Shown: positions 23,156 through 35,698 of the stretch, piece by piece
Layout: every line of letters starts with the position of its first letter
Numbering within the stretch: the first letter of the stretch is position 1
Source of the DNA: Capsicum annuum
Taxonomy: Eukaryota; Streptophyta; Magnoliopsida; Solanales; Solanaceae
Direction: 5' to 3'
NCBI RefSeq assembly: GCF_002878395.1
Contig: NC_061121.1
Location: 17,597,876 to 17,661,875 of the forward strand
DNA length: 64,000 nt
Notes under the pieces: generated by a model
What the model was told of the DNA's origin: nothing
The model's database searches: none
Seen by the model: only the letters and a program-made list of their open reading frames with translations
Program-made: the position numbers and the translations under genes

Positions 23156-26100
23156 TTATTCTTCTTTGTGCTCGTCGTCTTCATGGTAAGCGAAAGGCAG
23201 TGGTACTGACTTGAATGCCCGATATTTCCCCACATTATTCAGGTGTTCATTTTCCAACCTGATAAATTAAAATGTATCTCAGTTAGAAGATTGTACATGG
23301 ACAGTGAAACTGCTGTCCACTATCAATTCACAGAACTTCGAGATAATAAATATGTCAATAAACAGATCTGTAAGTCATTTGGAAATCTGGCAAGAGAGAT
23401 TGTCATACCTGAAAAAATTCCACATGCCACGTCGAATTACTTCTAAGCAAGCAAAAATACTTGAGACAGTACTTCCTTGCAAAGAGTGTACGTTAAACTT
23501 TAATACCAGTTGTAGCCAAGCAAATCTAAGCAAAACATCCAAGACCTGTGTGAAAGAAAATGTTATAGCTGACAGCTCATGTTAAAATGAATTGGAACAT
23601 CTTAATTGTCATGTGGAAATTGCTATGGCTGTGAATTATAGAAATTACCATGGCTATGAAGTATACACTTTTATGGTGCAGTATGAGCTTATCCCGCAAG
23701 AACTTGTTCTTGGACTTTCTTCTCAACAGCCCCCAATCTACAACTATATCCCAGTATGTGTTGAAAAAAGTTGTGATAAGTGAGCTAAGTATAACCAACA
23801 CCTCCAAAGTCGAACCCTTTCTCAGTCCATAAGCTGTTTTAATAACGAGAGCCAGAATAGTCAAAAAGTATCTCAAGCCATTGAGTGCTTGTGCTTGATC
23901 CTTTTCTTCACAAAGTCGACGGACACACTACAGTGAAAGCATAAACATCTTTAAGTCTACTGTAAAGCAAAATATTCCCTTTGTGATTACTGAAAGAAAT
24001 GGCGTAAGGATATTATTGTTATATATAAAGACTTTCGAAGGTGTCTATATATGTTTTACTTCCATTCTTTGCTTGAAGGTTTTGAGTTGAATGTTATATT
24101 CTTTCACATGTTATCGGAGCTAACATTTCATGAGCCCATATTCTAACCCTCATAAGGTTGTAAAAGGTCCATGCATGAACAACAACAATTAGGTTCACAT
24201 GTAGGTGGTTATTGAAACTAGTAGTTCCACAGGGATTGTGTAAAGGCTTCTAAAGGGCTTTCTAAAGTTTTTGACTACTCCATTATTATCTTAAGGTTCT
24301 GTTCATAGAAGCTCAGATTGTTCATAGATATCATAGTGGACTAGGTTCAGTGCTGATGAATTTCAACTTAGAAACCATTTACACCCTTACCCAACAACAA
24401 CATACTCAGTGTAGTCCCACAAAGTGGGGTCCGGGGAGGATAAGAGTGTTCGCAGACCTTACCCCTACCTTAGAGATAGAGAGGTCGTTTCCAATAGACC
24501 CTCGACTCAGGAAAAACAGTCCAAAGTAGTCAAAAAGAGAATAGACTGAAGTGAAAGCGTCACAAAGCATACTGAGCAGTAGCTATAGCAAAATAATACG
24601 ATAATCGAAGTACAATAAACATTAGATAATAACAAAGATTGAAGGACAAGAAACTACAGGGGCAATACTATGACTACTAGTATGGGAGGATAGCATGATA
24701 ACACACTACTACCTACTAACTTCCTACCCTAATCCGTGTCCTCCACAACCTCCTATTTAAGGTCATGTCCTCGGTAAGTTTCTTACCGAGTCATTTTATT
24801 GCTGAGGCTTCAGTTTTCATTGAAGCAAGAAATAAATGTTATTAGTATTTTATGGAGAAGACAAAAATTATTAAGAGAGGCGACTTCCTAGGATATAGCC
24901 GAACAGGAGATGTCGGATTTCATTGTTGTGAAAACAATCTAGAAGATGTCCCTTGTCCTGGAAACAAAACAAAGGCAATGGGAATCACAAGTTGAAAGGA
25001 GGATGGAAGATCCTTAGTGGCATTCATCTTTTCTCACATACAATTAACAGTAGTGAAATAACAATCAAAAGATTTGTCAAACCTGGAAAAACCGAAACCA
25101 ATACGGTATGATTGCTAGAATGAAGTAAAAGATGTTGTAGATGTTGTGACTTTCGCACATATTATGTCCATGTGAAGATTTAATCCAAGTATAATAGCAA
25201 ATGTAGTACTCCAAACTTCTTATTGCTTCAACCTGTATTATGTAGGAAGTTAAAACCACTACAACAACTAAAAGACGAAGTAGAAGCTAAATTCTACAAT
25301 ATCGAGAAGTCATGGAACCTGGCTAGTCATCTGGTCTGCTAGAAAGAAATCTGGAAGAGTAACCTACACACAATGAGAACTTCAAGAGAGAATTAGCCCA
25401 CCCAGATATAACTACATGGTTCTGATTTACGACCCATTATATGGTGATTATACCTTGTAAAGAGGAGCACAGATACAGCGGAAGACACATCTTATAAGGA
25501 ACAAACGACTTGAGCGATAAATGATGTTAAACGGGCAGAAAGTAATGACAAGAAGAGCCTGCATAGAGAATAATCTTTGGTGAGAGAAAGTTAATGCAGT
25601 AGAACTGATCAGTCAGAAATATCTAAAAGCTACCATTATCAATCCCAGAGGAAGATATTCAATACGTGTTCCATATACTTCAGCTCTTGAATTCATGTGC
25701 AGATGCATCAGTAGAGCGGCAAGGACGAGCATTGCAAGACCATTGCTAAGAAGAAAGACTTCCCTATAGCTTAACTCGGTCCCTTGCTTGAAACCAAAGA
25801 TAAATGCATAGTTGATTTTGTAGTGCCTCCAGAAATATATGTTTGCAGCATATAAAAGCATATGCAACACAATGTATGCATAAAAACTGCCAGACAATTC
25901 AAAACTTTCCTCTAGTCAAATTAGAGGCTCAGGAAACCCAAAGCATGTTTTTTCATTGTTCTAGTATTAGTAAATATTACGTGGAAATGAGTTTGATCCT
26001 CCCTTACCTGTAAAGTGGCACTATCTTGTCCAAATAAGAGGTGCCTTCATCTTTATCAATCAACTTTCTGTCATCTCTTAATAGAATAACAGCAACTAGT

Positions 26101-28636
26101 AGAGCAATTGAGCAACCAGAAAAGAAACCTGGAAATTGTGAAGGCATAAATTTGAACTAAAGCGAAGGATGTAAATACAAAGAGTATTATAAAATGCAAA
26201 AAAGAAACACACTATATCTGAAGAAAAAAGTGACTGCCCAATCAGTTCTGTACTTTATAATGATAATATGTCATATATTTGTGTTACTTGCCTGTCATGA
26301 ATGTTATACGATGTTTTTCTCTTTTATGCTTTGGCCGCAATATCTTCATGCCTTCTCTGCGGTTCGACTGTGAAAAATGCTTGATGAAGGTGGTTTCCAC
26401 CCTGTCCAGAAGGCTGGTAACCTAAAGAATGGCATGATACCATCAATGATGTAACAGTCAGTTTCAAGTACAATACTGCGATAAAATTTCTCAGTTTAAC
26501 AAGAACGACATAATGCTAATGGCGGAAGGATAGATCAGAGTAACCTCCTCAGAGCTCCCAAGATAAGAGTTATCCACCATTTTCAAGTATGATCTTGCTG
26601 CTTTTCTAGATGTAATCTGCAATTGGGAAAAAAGATTCAAAATTTAGGATTTTAAGATCCTAGGTGGCAGACTGCAGCGTTCCTGGAACTTGCTCAAAAT
26701 GTTGCTTTCACTTATAACTGATACTTCCTTTTTTTCAATTTGTTTGTTTGACTTGACATGAAGTTTAAGAAAGTTAAAAAAAATGTTATCCCTCTTGACT
26801 ATCAAATGACTTTTAATATGTAGAATGTACCAAAATGCCCTTAATCACGTGATCTTAAACATGTCATGTGTAAAGTTAGAATTGAAGAGTTGGCAGAAAA
26901 GGAAAGATGCATTCTTTTTAATGAACTAAAAAGGAAAGTAAGACAAACAAATTGAAACAGAGGGAATATAATGTAACTGAAAAGCAAGCTATTGAAATAA
27001 GCTTTTGGTTTGTGAAACCTAACCTTTTCATATTTTTTGAGGATCTTGGAGAATGCAGACAGGTTCATATAGCTGGTATCAGTTCATCCAAGGATTAGCA
27101 GGCCAAAATGCAGAGAGCCATTAAAGGAAGAAATTAATTAAATTGAAAAAATTATTTTGGAAGGAAAGGAAGTGAAACTTAAGCTTTCACTACCTGAAGT
27201 GTTTTAGATGGCCAAGCTTTTGATAAAACTCAATGAAAACAAGCTTCAGCCTATGTTCAACCTTCTTTAGTTCCTCTTTCTTATAACTCAAGTCATTCTC
27301 CTTGGATTCGCTCAATACACCTCTTATAGTTGATATGGGACTTTCAAATGTATTAACAATCTTAACGTGATGTAGGATTTCAAGAGGATCTGCTTTTTGT
27401 GAATCAGTCTCTCCGTTCTCTCTTAAAATATTGCGGTTGATGGGAAGCTTGGGATATGAAGCATTAGTCGTAGAACCCTGTCTTCCATGAGTGGGGTCAA
27501 CACTTTGGCCGACAGGCATACCATCTGTATCTGCACATTGACAGTGAAGAGTCTGAAAATGCACTAGAACCATATATACATAAATATCATCTCCAGAAAT
27601 AATAATAAAAGAATTTCCTGCTGAATCTTGTTTCTCTCTGCCTAATCACACAATGGAGCAAAAGATAGTCATAGAGTTGGGCTGTGTAAGCAGATGTAAG
27701 CTGTAAGTACTCTGTTGAGATTGAACATTGGAGCCAACTGAAGGCCAAGGAAAGTACAGAAGATGTGGTTTTTCCTCAAGAGCTTCAAGTAACACACTAT
27801 TGAACTCTGTTAATCTTACCAAATATAGAATATTCACACATTTCTAACAAAACATCCAGGTTCATTGTAAATTATATTATTTGGTTTATAGTTGAGTCTG
27901 CTCCTTAGTGGATCAGCATCATCAAAATTCCAACTATCAATCTTAGTGCTATATTGTTACTATCTGTTTAAGTTCATAAACTCCTTATTAGGCCATGTTA
28001 AAGAGTCATATTCTCTCCCAAAGTTGCACATCTATATGTGAAATTCATGAAGTGGATGTGGTTGTGTCCCTTACCTACAATCGTCATTCTGAGAGGAGAT
28101 GTAATTCTCGAAGGTGTTGAATTGTTAATGTCCAAGGAAAGACTTTGAAGTGAAGGAAATGCATTGAAACCCGGATCCATTACCTTGATACGTAATGCAA
28201 TCAAAGCATCCATCTGTTTATTCAGCAAAGTTACTTCCCTCATGACTTCATCCACCTTGTCCTTATAGAAGGTATTTACCTTGTTGAATTCATGGTCTAG
28301 TGTGTCAAAGAACATGATTTCATTTTCTGCTCCTTCAGGAGATGCCAGGAACTTGGTTTTGTAAAATTTTCTGTAGTTCTCGTGTTGCACCGTGTTCACT
28401 GCTATCACCTGGTCCTCAATATCACCAGTATTCTGAACATTTCCTTGTAGATTTAGACCACTAAAGTTCCGATATAATGCCAACCTCTTCTCTAAAGTTT
28501 TTGCAGGCGTTGAAGGCTGCTTGCTTTCCTTGAAATGACGGATCTCCTGTAATATTTGTTTGAGTCCATTGTAGTCCACATAAGCTTCTATCCACTCTGG
28601 GACCATTTCCCTTTTGAATTTCTTACCAAACTTCAT
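23156..28636 (-). CDS. PHO1-like: PHO1-family phosphate exporter (SPX and EXS domains)
   Basis: Thirteen exons join in frame to 2343 nt (780 aa, within the family's usual 750-850): 28636-28075, 27530-27194, 27072-27024, 26616-26545, 26421-26292, 26128-26008, 25886-25634, 25558-25454, 25363-25319, 25232-25083, 23927-23649, 23545-23409, 23258-23156. The SPX domain covers about residues 1-316, opening [15 protein letters not shown] and ending [10 protein letters not shown] with the basic residues that bind inositol pyrophosphates. Hydrophobic segments follow ([17 protein letters not shown] and others), then the EXS domain at about 558-760 ([43 protein letters not shown]). PHO1 proteins export phosphate to the xylem or act in its sensing; which paralogue this is cannot be settled here. 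Intron 5 uses a GC donor (ACAG|GCAAGT). Intron 10 holds a LINE fragment and intron 3 a Stowaway-like MITE. No premature stop was found. Confidence 0.93.
24395..24800 (-). mobile_element. RTE-LINE 3' fragment in PHO1 intron 10
   Basis: On the minus strand it reads from the end of a reverse-transcriptase frame (GGACATGACCTTAAATAGG, GTGGAGGACACGGATTAGGG) through a 3' untranslated region to the tail GTCGAGGGTCTATTGGAAAC, CCGGACCCCACTTTGTGGGA and a TTG-repeat end. It is inserted in the same orientation as the host gene between exons 10 and 11. The upstream part matches the LINE fragment at 50545-51190, which supports a LINE over a SINE. Confidence 0.75.
26724..26966. mobile_element. Stowaway-like MITE in PHO1 intron 3
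   Basis: About 243 bp with inverted ends CTTCCTTTTTTTCAATTTG and CAAATTGAAACAGAGGGAA, flanked by TA on both sides, as expected for Tc1/mariner-type target duplication. Its internal words (GTACCAAAATGCCCTTAATC, ATGTCATGTGTAAAGTT) match the element at 58947-59193. Confidence 0.75.
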
Positions 28637-29485
28637 TCTTGTGATTCAACAAATTTCTATGTTATATCTGTTTATGACAGCTTGAAACTTTTATACTCTT
28701 TATTGAAAGCAAACGCCCAACTGTTGGGATATTTCTGCAACTTCACATTCAATTTGGCGAGCTTCAGTGAGATAAGATTCCAAATAATAAACAGAATGTG
28801 CGTCAGTAGCAACCGACACAGAAAATGAGAATTGCACATCCAGATATAGAAAAAAATTGGAATCACAAAGATTACTTTATCCGCCTTTCAATTTACTCAT
28901 AATATCCAAGATCAGAGGTTAGGAAGAAAATGTGAAAACCCAAGCAAAGATATAAAATGATGAAACGAGGAGGTTAAATGAACAACTGCCCTCCGTTTCA
29001 CAAATAAAAAGAAGAAGAATAAAAAGAGTTATTGAAAACTAAAGCAAGATGTTTGCTATGGTTGAAGTGGCACTGAAATAGTGTTACTTGAGGCCTCTAA
29101 CAAGAAAGCTTAAGGCTAGATATGGCAGTAAACCAGCTAAGCATTTAAACACTAGTCTATATACCAAAACCTTAACGATAGGCTAATATTGAAGTTCCAA
29201 ATCCATTTTAAGTCATTGCGCAAAGCAATGACTACACGGACTACCACAATCATGTCTATTTATCACTACAGTACAGGAAGCTGTTGGCTCAATTGACATA
29301 CCATATCAAATAATGCAACTGCAACTCATACTTCTTCTCTTAGAAATCACCAATATTGTCAACTTTCCACTTAGTCATAACAAGAAATCTCTTATACCAA
29401 TATGGGTAACTGAACCAGAAGAATGGAGAAGCTAATCAGCAATTCCCATAAATCCAATCCTCCTCCATCAAGATGCTTCTATATT
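28637..29485. promoter_or_regulatory. PHO1-like upstream region
   Basis: Sequence 5' of the PHO1-like ATG on the minus strand, expected to hold the leader and promoter. No clear TATA box or phosphate-response P1BS site was found here. The only GNATATNC match noticed is GAATATTC at about 27827, inside intron 1. Otherwise AT-rich. Confidence 0.35.
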
Positions 29486-29606
29486 CTATGTTGCTCGGTC
29501 TCTTCAAAAAAGTTGTCGCACCCATGTCGGATTCTCCAAAAATGCAATACTTTCGGAGTATTCGACACACACCTGTAGACATTTTTGAAGAGTCGGAACA
29601 ACATAG
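29486..29606. mobile_element. ~120-bp foldback MITE (copy 2 of 3)
   Basis: Starts CTATGTTGCTCGGTCTCTTC and ends TTTGAAGAGTCGGAACAACA then TAG. The arms are inverted and share the TGTTGCTCGG/CTCTTC words with the copies at 20222 and 30700. Confidence 0.8.
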
Positions 29607-29867
29607 TCTATGTCTACTATCGATTGAACAGATTACATCACTTCAATTGCTGATATGGCGAGTAACAAAATCCAAATAACTTCCCCCAAAAAAAAATCAT
29701 TTTAGCTAAAACAACAATCTCCAAAAATACCCAATGACATGAAGAACTCAAGTTATTAAAATTCAATAATCAAGCTTAAAGTAGCAATTAGCACGTAAAA
29801 ATATTATTAAGCAGATAATTAATAGTGCTTCATTGAACTAAGCACACAATGAAACCCAAATTCAAAA

Positions 29868-30345
29868 CCCTTTCACTTTACCAATTATGCTAAATTCAGC
29901 TCAAATGCACGACCCAAAATCAAAAACTTCTTAGAAACAGTAATTTTCCCAGAGGAGATTTGGATGAACCCTTTGAACCTAACCTGGCTGCGGCCCTGCT
30001 AACAACCTTTCCACTTCACCAATTATGCTAAATTCAGCTCAATTGCAAAACCCAAAATCAAAAACTTCTTAGAAACAGTAATTTTCCCGGAGGTCTGGAT
30101 GAACCCCTCGACCCTAACTTGGCTCTGCCCCTGCTAACAACCTTTCCACTTTTACCAATTACACTAATTCAGCTCACATGCAAAACCCAAAACTAGAAAC
30201 TTTCTACAAACAATGTAATTTTCCATCAAAGGAGATTTGAATGAACACCTTGGCCCTACCTGGCTCCGCCCCCGCTAACAATCCTTCCACTTTACTAATT
30301 AAGCCCAAATGCAAAACCCAAAACCAAAAACTTCCTAAAAACGAA
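29868..30345. repeat. ~137-bp tandem repeat, about 3.5 copies
   Basis: TAAATTCAGCTCA occurs at 29891 and 30029 and a shortened form at about 30165, giving a 136-138 bp period. Each unit contains CAAAACCCAAAA, CAGTAATTTTCCC, GGATGAACCC and a CCTGGCTCCGCCCC/CTGCTAACAA-like end. That last word resembles the terminal repeat of the GGCGGAGCC MITEs at 49312 and 49925, so the array may have grown from a MITE end. Confidence 0.75.
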
Positions 30346-30449
30346 ACATAAAAAATATCATTACATGTAGAGCTAGCTCAATTACCCATAACCGCACTAC
30401 ACAAAAACAGAACTCTCATTTCCCCTAAAACTCATCATTCATGTGCCAA

Positions 30450-30600
30450 ATACATACATCCACACACATACATACATAAATACACACACACACACACATA
30501 CATCCACACACATACATACATAAATATACACACACACACATACATACCTACACACACACATACCCCTACATACACATACACACATACATAAATATGTATT
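30450..30600. repeat. compound CA/CATA microsatellite
   Basis: About 150 bp of ACACAC, ACATACAT and ACATCC words. The cysteine/valine-rich frame on the minus strand is a product of this repeat. Confidence 0.9.
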
Positions 30601-30699
30601 TCTATGCATATTATATAACTATGTTTCGGAAAACTGCACAAATTAAACCCATGCATGTTAAGTACACTATACAATATACAATAACAACATACTCACTAT

Positions 30700-30826
30700 C
30701 TATGTTGCTCAAACTCTCCAAATATACTGCAACTCCCATGTCGGATCCTCAAAACCAATACATTACTTTTATAGATTCGAACACACACTCATTCAAATTT
30801 TTTTGAGTAGGAGCAACACAACATAG
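30700..30826. mobile_element. ~125-bp foldback MITE (copy 3 of 3)
   Basis: Begins CTATGTTGCTCAAACTCTCC, has ATGTCGGATCCTC in the middle, and ends TTTTTTTGAGTAGGAGCAAC. It is the most diverged of the three copies. Confidence 0.65.
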
Positions 30827-31952
30827 GTCAGTATAATTATAACGCACTATTTCTGATACGCACAATATGAGAAAAATAGGAAATGGGTACGTCGGTGTAC
30901 CTTCATTAATTTTAACCGCCTTTAAATGCTATGTGATGCAGAAACTGGAAGAGCTCATGATAAAGGATTTTTTGAATGATGCGAATTTATAATATATGCT
31001 CGTTATAATGGAGAATTTTATCCATTTTTTTTATTATTCTTTTGTTGCTTGTGTAAATAAACAAACGTCAGCTGTAACGCGCTGGTTTAGGTAGTTACTA
31101 GTTAGCATGGATAAATAATCTACTGTTTGTCAACCTATACTAATACTGTGCTCTCAAGCAATCATGAGGTGACGTGTTGAAAGTTGTTGACTTTTAGAAT
31201 TTCTTAATTTTTGTTGACCCTTTTACACTTTGTTGGAATGATTGTTGCGTATTATTTCATAATATATCGTATTGAATTATATCATATCATAATGTGCTTT
31301 GATAAATACTGTTTCAACCCTTGATCATGTTGTAGTGTGCTTGGATAAATATTGTTCCTGCCCTTGGCCAGAAAAAGTTATCGTCTTATTACTAACAATG
31401 AAAAATGAGCCTTGCGAGTTGCAACGAGAGGTGTGGACATTCCCTAGTGGTTTCCTCCGGTCCGTTCCCGATTGGATTACGGAAGCCTACGAAAGATTTC
31501 AAGTTTAAATTATTATGGGTTATAATATTATTTTTTTTATTGTCACATAAATTCATACATGAATAATTTGAATTTTAGAATATAAGAATTATTCATACAT
31601 GCATAAACATGAATATTATTTATGAATAATTCATAAATCTATAAGAAAAGTAGAATATAAGATAGAACTACTTTAAGAAAAAATAGGGTAAGACCAATTA
31701 AGATTATTAAATACTAAATTAAGACCAAAATGAGGGGGGAAGAATAACTATGTAATCATATCTAATTGATTGTTATAAAATATGAACCTTTTGTTATTAC
31801 TTATTTAACAGTGAATTTAATGAAATAATATAATATCATTTTAAAAGCAATCAAAATAAATATTATATTTAAACAAAAAAAGCAATACAATTGTGCACAT
31901 AATAACAACCATCCAAAACAAGCCGTAACAGCTTCGTTCGAATTGTAAAGCC
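30827..31952. other. intergenic, no recognised gene
   Basis: AT-rich. A plus-strand frame at 31299-31508 (69 aa) includes a GC-richer stretch (CCTCCGGTCCGTTCCCGATT) unlike its surroundings, but no family was recognised and no flanking splice structure was seen. It is left unassigned. Confidence 0.4.
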
Positions 31953-32238
31953 TTGTTAATTTAAGTTTGGATAACAATAATTATTAGTATTACACCTCAA
32001 TATCTATTAGAATTCCACATCTAATGGAGATTTAAAAGAAGTCCAAATTTATCTTAATATTTTTCATTTAATCGTTATTGTATTTTTATATTGTATTGTT
32101 AATTTAAGTTTGGATAACAATAATTATTAGTATTACACCTCAATATCTATTAGAATTCCACATCTAATGGAGATTTAAAAGAAGTCCAAATTTATCTTAA
32201 TATTTTTCATTTAATCGTTATTGTATTTTTATATTGTA
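31953..32238. repeat. perfect 143-bp tandem duplication
   Basis: 31953-32095 and 32096-32238 appear identical base for base on reading, starting TTGTTAATTTAAGTTTGGAT. No difference was found, so the duplication is recent or an assembly artefact. Non-coding. Confidence 0.9.
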
Positions 32239-33589
32239 TTGTTGTAACATAGATGTACGCATGATTTCGTGTAAAAGGAATAAAATATAATTTGCGTAAA
32301 ATCCAATTTAGTTTGAACCTTATACACAACATGAATATGTGATTGCTTGCCAAACGAGCATTTTTGCATATTACATTATACTTATAGTATACATAATATA
32401 CTAAAAATTCAATGAAAATGGTGTCGAATAATATTACTTGGTATAATATTGTGTTCACGTTTTAAATATTTGATAGTAAGAGTATGAAAAGGTTAAATCT
32501 CACATCAATTGAAAATTTAAAGATAAATCTCCTTATATAATCTTGAGTAATTATCACTGTATAAATTTTATTTTATTTTTAAGTTGGATTAAATTGAAAG
32601 TTCATTATTTCTTATTAATACCAGCAAATAGAAGAAACATTTGTTAACGTACTAGAACTTTCCTCATTTTTCAGACTAATCTCCAGCAAAGATAATCATG
32701 ACAGTAAATCAAATGTCAACTATATAATATAACTATACTAATACATAATTTAGAATAAAAGCATTATGATTGGCTTGTAGAATCTTAGGAGAGAAGTTTA
32801 CGGTGATCTTGTATACAGACGATATGCCATTTATATATTACCTTCATTCTTAAATATTGATCACATTTTTTTATTTGTACGTTCCTCAAGAAATTATGTA
32901 TTTTTAATCATTTCTCTTTAATTGATGAAATTAAAAAAAAAAATGAATTTCTCCTAAATAAGTGAAAAATGTATTAAGAATAAAATAGAATAATATAATT
33001 AATTATGTCTTAATTTTTCAATTACGAGTATTTGTTTCAGTAATGAAAGAAGTACTTCTCAAATTTGGGCCTCCGTTTTTTAAACACGTGTCCTTCAATG
33101 CTTGCGCTGTATTTTTTTTATTTTTTTTTTGTTTTATCATATAATATATGGTATGAATTTCTTCGGAATTTGATGCTAATGTGGCGGTCCTCATTTGAAG
33201 CTATAGTTATTTGTGTATGTTAATTGCCCTAGGTCGGTTCTGTCGGATATGGCCAGAGGCTGATTTGGGGAATTACGGAACTTATTCAAGGAGGATTTGA
33301 TTTTGTAAAAATATTTTTTTAAAAAAAAATAAATAATGTTTTTATACATTTTCTTATGTTCTATACGTATACAAAAAAATATGATCTTAAATGCATCGAC
33401 AGTAGAGGTGTGGGATGGTGAGGATGAGGAATATGGGAATAGTGAAGTATGTTGGACAATTGAATTGGACACACACAATAGAGAATATTACTTGTGGAAC
33501 TTATTTCAAGAGGTTAAAATTTACTAAAAATGATATAATAAATCATTACAGATGTAGCTTAAAATCCTTGTAATATTAATGATGTTAGG
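32239..33589. other. AT-rich intergenic stretch with a possible Stowaway relic
   Basis: Between about 32838 and 33050 the ends TACCTTCATTCTTAAATATT and GTTTCAGTAATGAAAGAAGTA are loosely inverted and could be a decayed Stowaway-like MITE. No coding region is supported elsewhere. Confidence 0.35.
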
Positions 33590-34045
33590 GGTCGTTTGGT
33601 AGATTGTATTGGAAAAAATAATGCATGCATTAGTTAATGTATAGTATTAGTACCTTGTTTGGTATATTTTTTAGTTTATGTATAACGAATGCTTGCATTA
33701 GTTATATACTCTATTGTGTATTAAGATGTGTATTATAATACCATCCATTTTCTATGTATTAATAATATAAAAGTTTCAACACATGCATTAACTTATTAAA
33801 AGACAAATTTACCCCTCAAAGTTTTTTCCTTCTTCTTAATCAAATATGGTTTTTCCTTTTTTCTTGCTTTTCCCCACCTTTTTCTACTTCGATCTGTAGC
33901 TGCTACTACTTTCTTCTTGTTTCATCTCCATTTTTAACTTCAACATTTTCTTATATAATCATCCTGTAGGTTTTCTTTGTTAATTGATTTTGTTTTGTTT
34001 GAATTTTGCAAAAATTGCAAAAGAGATCTCCATTTGTTTGGTTTT
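33590..34045. mobile_element. left half of a split AT-rich DNA transposon (hAT-like)
   Basis: Begins GGGTCGTTTGGTAGATTGTA and is rich in ATTAGT/AATGCA words. The right half at 44493-44868 ends with CCTTCTGCCAAACGAACCGC, whose reverse complement (GGTTCGTTTGGCAGAAGG) matches the left end. The copia complex lies between the halves. Superfamily assignment is tentative. Confidence 0.55.
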
Positions 34046-35476
34046 TATTAGAACATGCACAGCGGAAGCAATAATTCTACAGGATCAATATAACTTACAT
34101 ATAATCTAGCTAACATAATAAAAACAAAAATCAGAAAACTTACCTCTTGAAGCTTTCACACAATTCGTTCAACACCTTATTTGCCAGGTCTGCTGCCTTC
34201 TACTATTTCCTGATTAACCTTATTAATCAACCTTGTGTGGGCAAATACTTTGGGATTGGAGAAGAATAATTGAATTCAGAAAAATCAACCTCTACTTATT
34301 CCCACTTTCAATTGAATAAGGAAGAGAAAGAGACAAACGTTTTGGCCCTTTATTGAAACCTTAAAGCCGAAAAACGTTTTCAGCCTTAACACACCTTAAT
34401 ATGCCAAAATATTTTTAGCTTTAAATTTATCATAATGCCAAAATTAATTTTTAATTCTTTTATTCCTTATTTACAAAAGACAGGTAAATATTACCTCTTC
34501 TATAACTCCTTTTCTTTTCCAAATTTGATCAGTTAATCAGGTATAGTAGGGACCGCAGATTTATTAACTGAGGCTTCCAATTATGATATTAATTCGGTAA
34601 TGAATGAATTATCATATCATAATATATATATTACAAATTATTCCACTAGAAATCTGTAATTGCACTCCTCGGTTTAATTTCGAAATCTATCATTACACCT
34701 TATTTAACTCCCCATATTAGAATTACCGACACCAATCAATTAAATTAACTTCTCTGAAAAATTTAACTCATAGATTAATTTAATCCTTTATTTATAATGC
34801 TTAACTTATTTCACATGACGGATACAAAATCCACTTGCAGGGTTTTCACATGAAAACTTATAAGCAACCATAAAGGGGTGTCTTCCATCTCAAGTCCGAG
34901 ATATGGTTCTCTCAATTAATTAATATTTCACTAAGTGATTCGTCATCATCCAACCTATTAGGAATATGTTGACTCACAAAAGAATCTCACCTTTTAATAG
35001 ATTAAAACGACAAAACAAACCACATAGATCATAATAATATATCAAGATTAAGAGTATAATTACATGTAATGGACTAGAGAAATCGTTTATTAATATTCAG
35101 AACACAAACGAATATCTCTAATTTGTCCGTTCAATACATACGAACCGTACTAGCACAAGAAGTTGGAATATTACCACTCCCATAATTAAGATCAAATTAT
35201 ATTTAATCTTGTGCTACAATCATCAAAATGTTTGTCCTACCTCATCTTTGATTGTGAACGTTAATTTATTACTTACAAGAACCAACAATTTTAATCTTCC
35301 GTGCATGAGTTAAAATACTCCATACACAAAATTGTCTACTATATAAGCAAAGGACACACATGTTAACACAATGATCTATTCAAATAAAGATTTTACTAAT
35401 ATAATAAATAGTTTTTACATAGGATGGAAATATAATAATATAACACAAATTACATGGTTAATAGTATATCCTAACA
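34046..35476 (-). repeat. copia 3' LTR (1431 bp, minus orientation)
   Basis: On the minus strand it starts TGTTAGGATATACTATTAAC and ends CATGTTCTAATA (canonical CTAACA mutated). The purine-rich stretch GTAAGTGGGAGAT directly precedes it on the minus strand as the polypurine tract, at 35477-35490. Confidence 0.85.
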
Positions 35477-35698
35477 ATCTCCCACTTACACTCATAACCA
35501 TAAATACACAATTTTAACACCCATTTCTTCCACATGCTTATAAAAAACCTTCTGGGTTAAGTCCTTTGTAAATGGGTCCGCCAAATTATTCTTCGACTCA
35601 ATCTTCAAAACTCTCACATCACCCTTTTGAGTTATATCCTGAATTAAGTGATATTTTCTCTCAATATGCTTACTTCTTTTATGGCTTCGTGGTTCTTT

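Noticed and set aside
23243..23832. Several plus-strand frames over the 3' exons of the PHO1-like gene
   Set aside because: They are antisense shadows of the EXS-domain exons on the minus strand.
30435..30674. Cys/Val/Tyr-rich 79-aa minus frame
   Set aside because: It is the translation of a CA/CATA microsatellite.
31299..31508. 69-aa plus frame with locally higher GC
   Set aside because: No family recognised and the frame is short. It could be a decayed exon, but nothing supports that.
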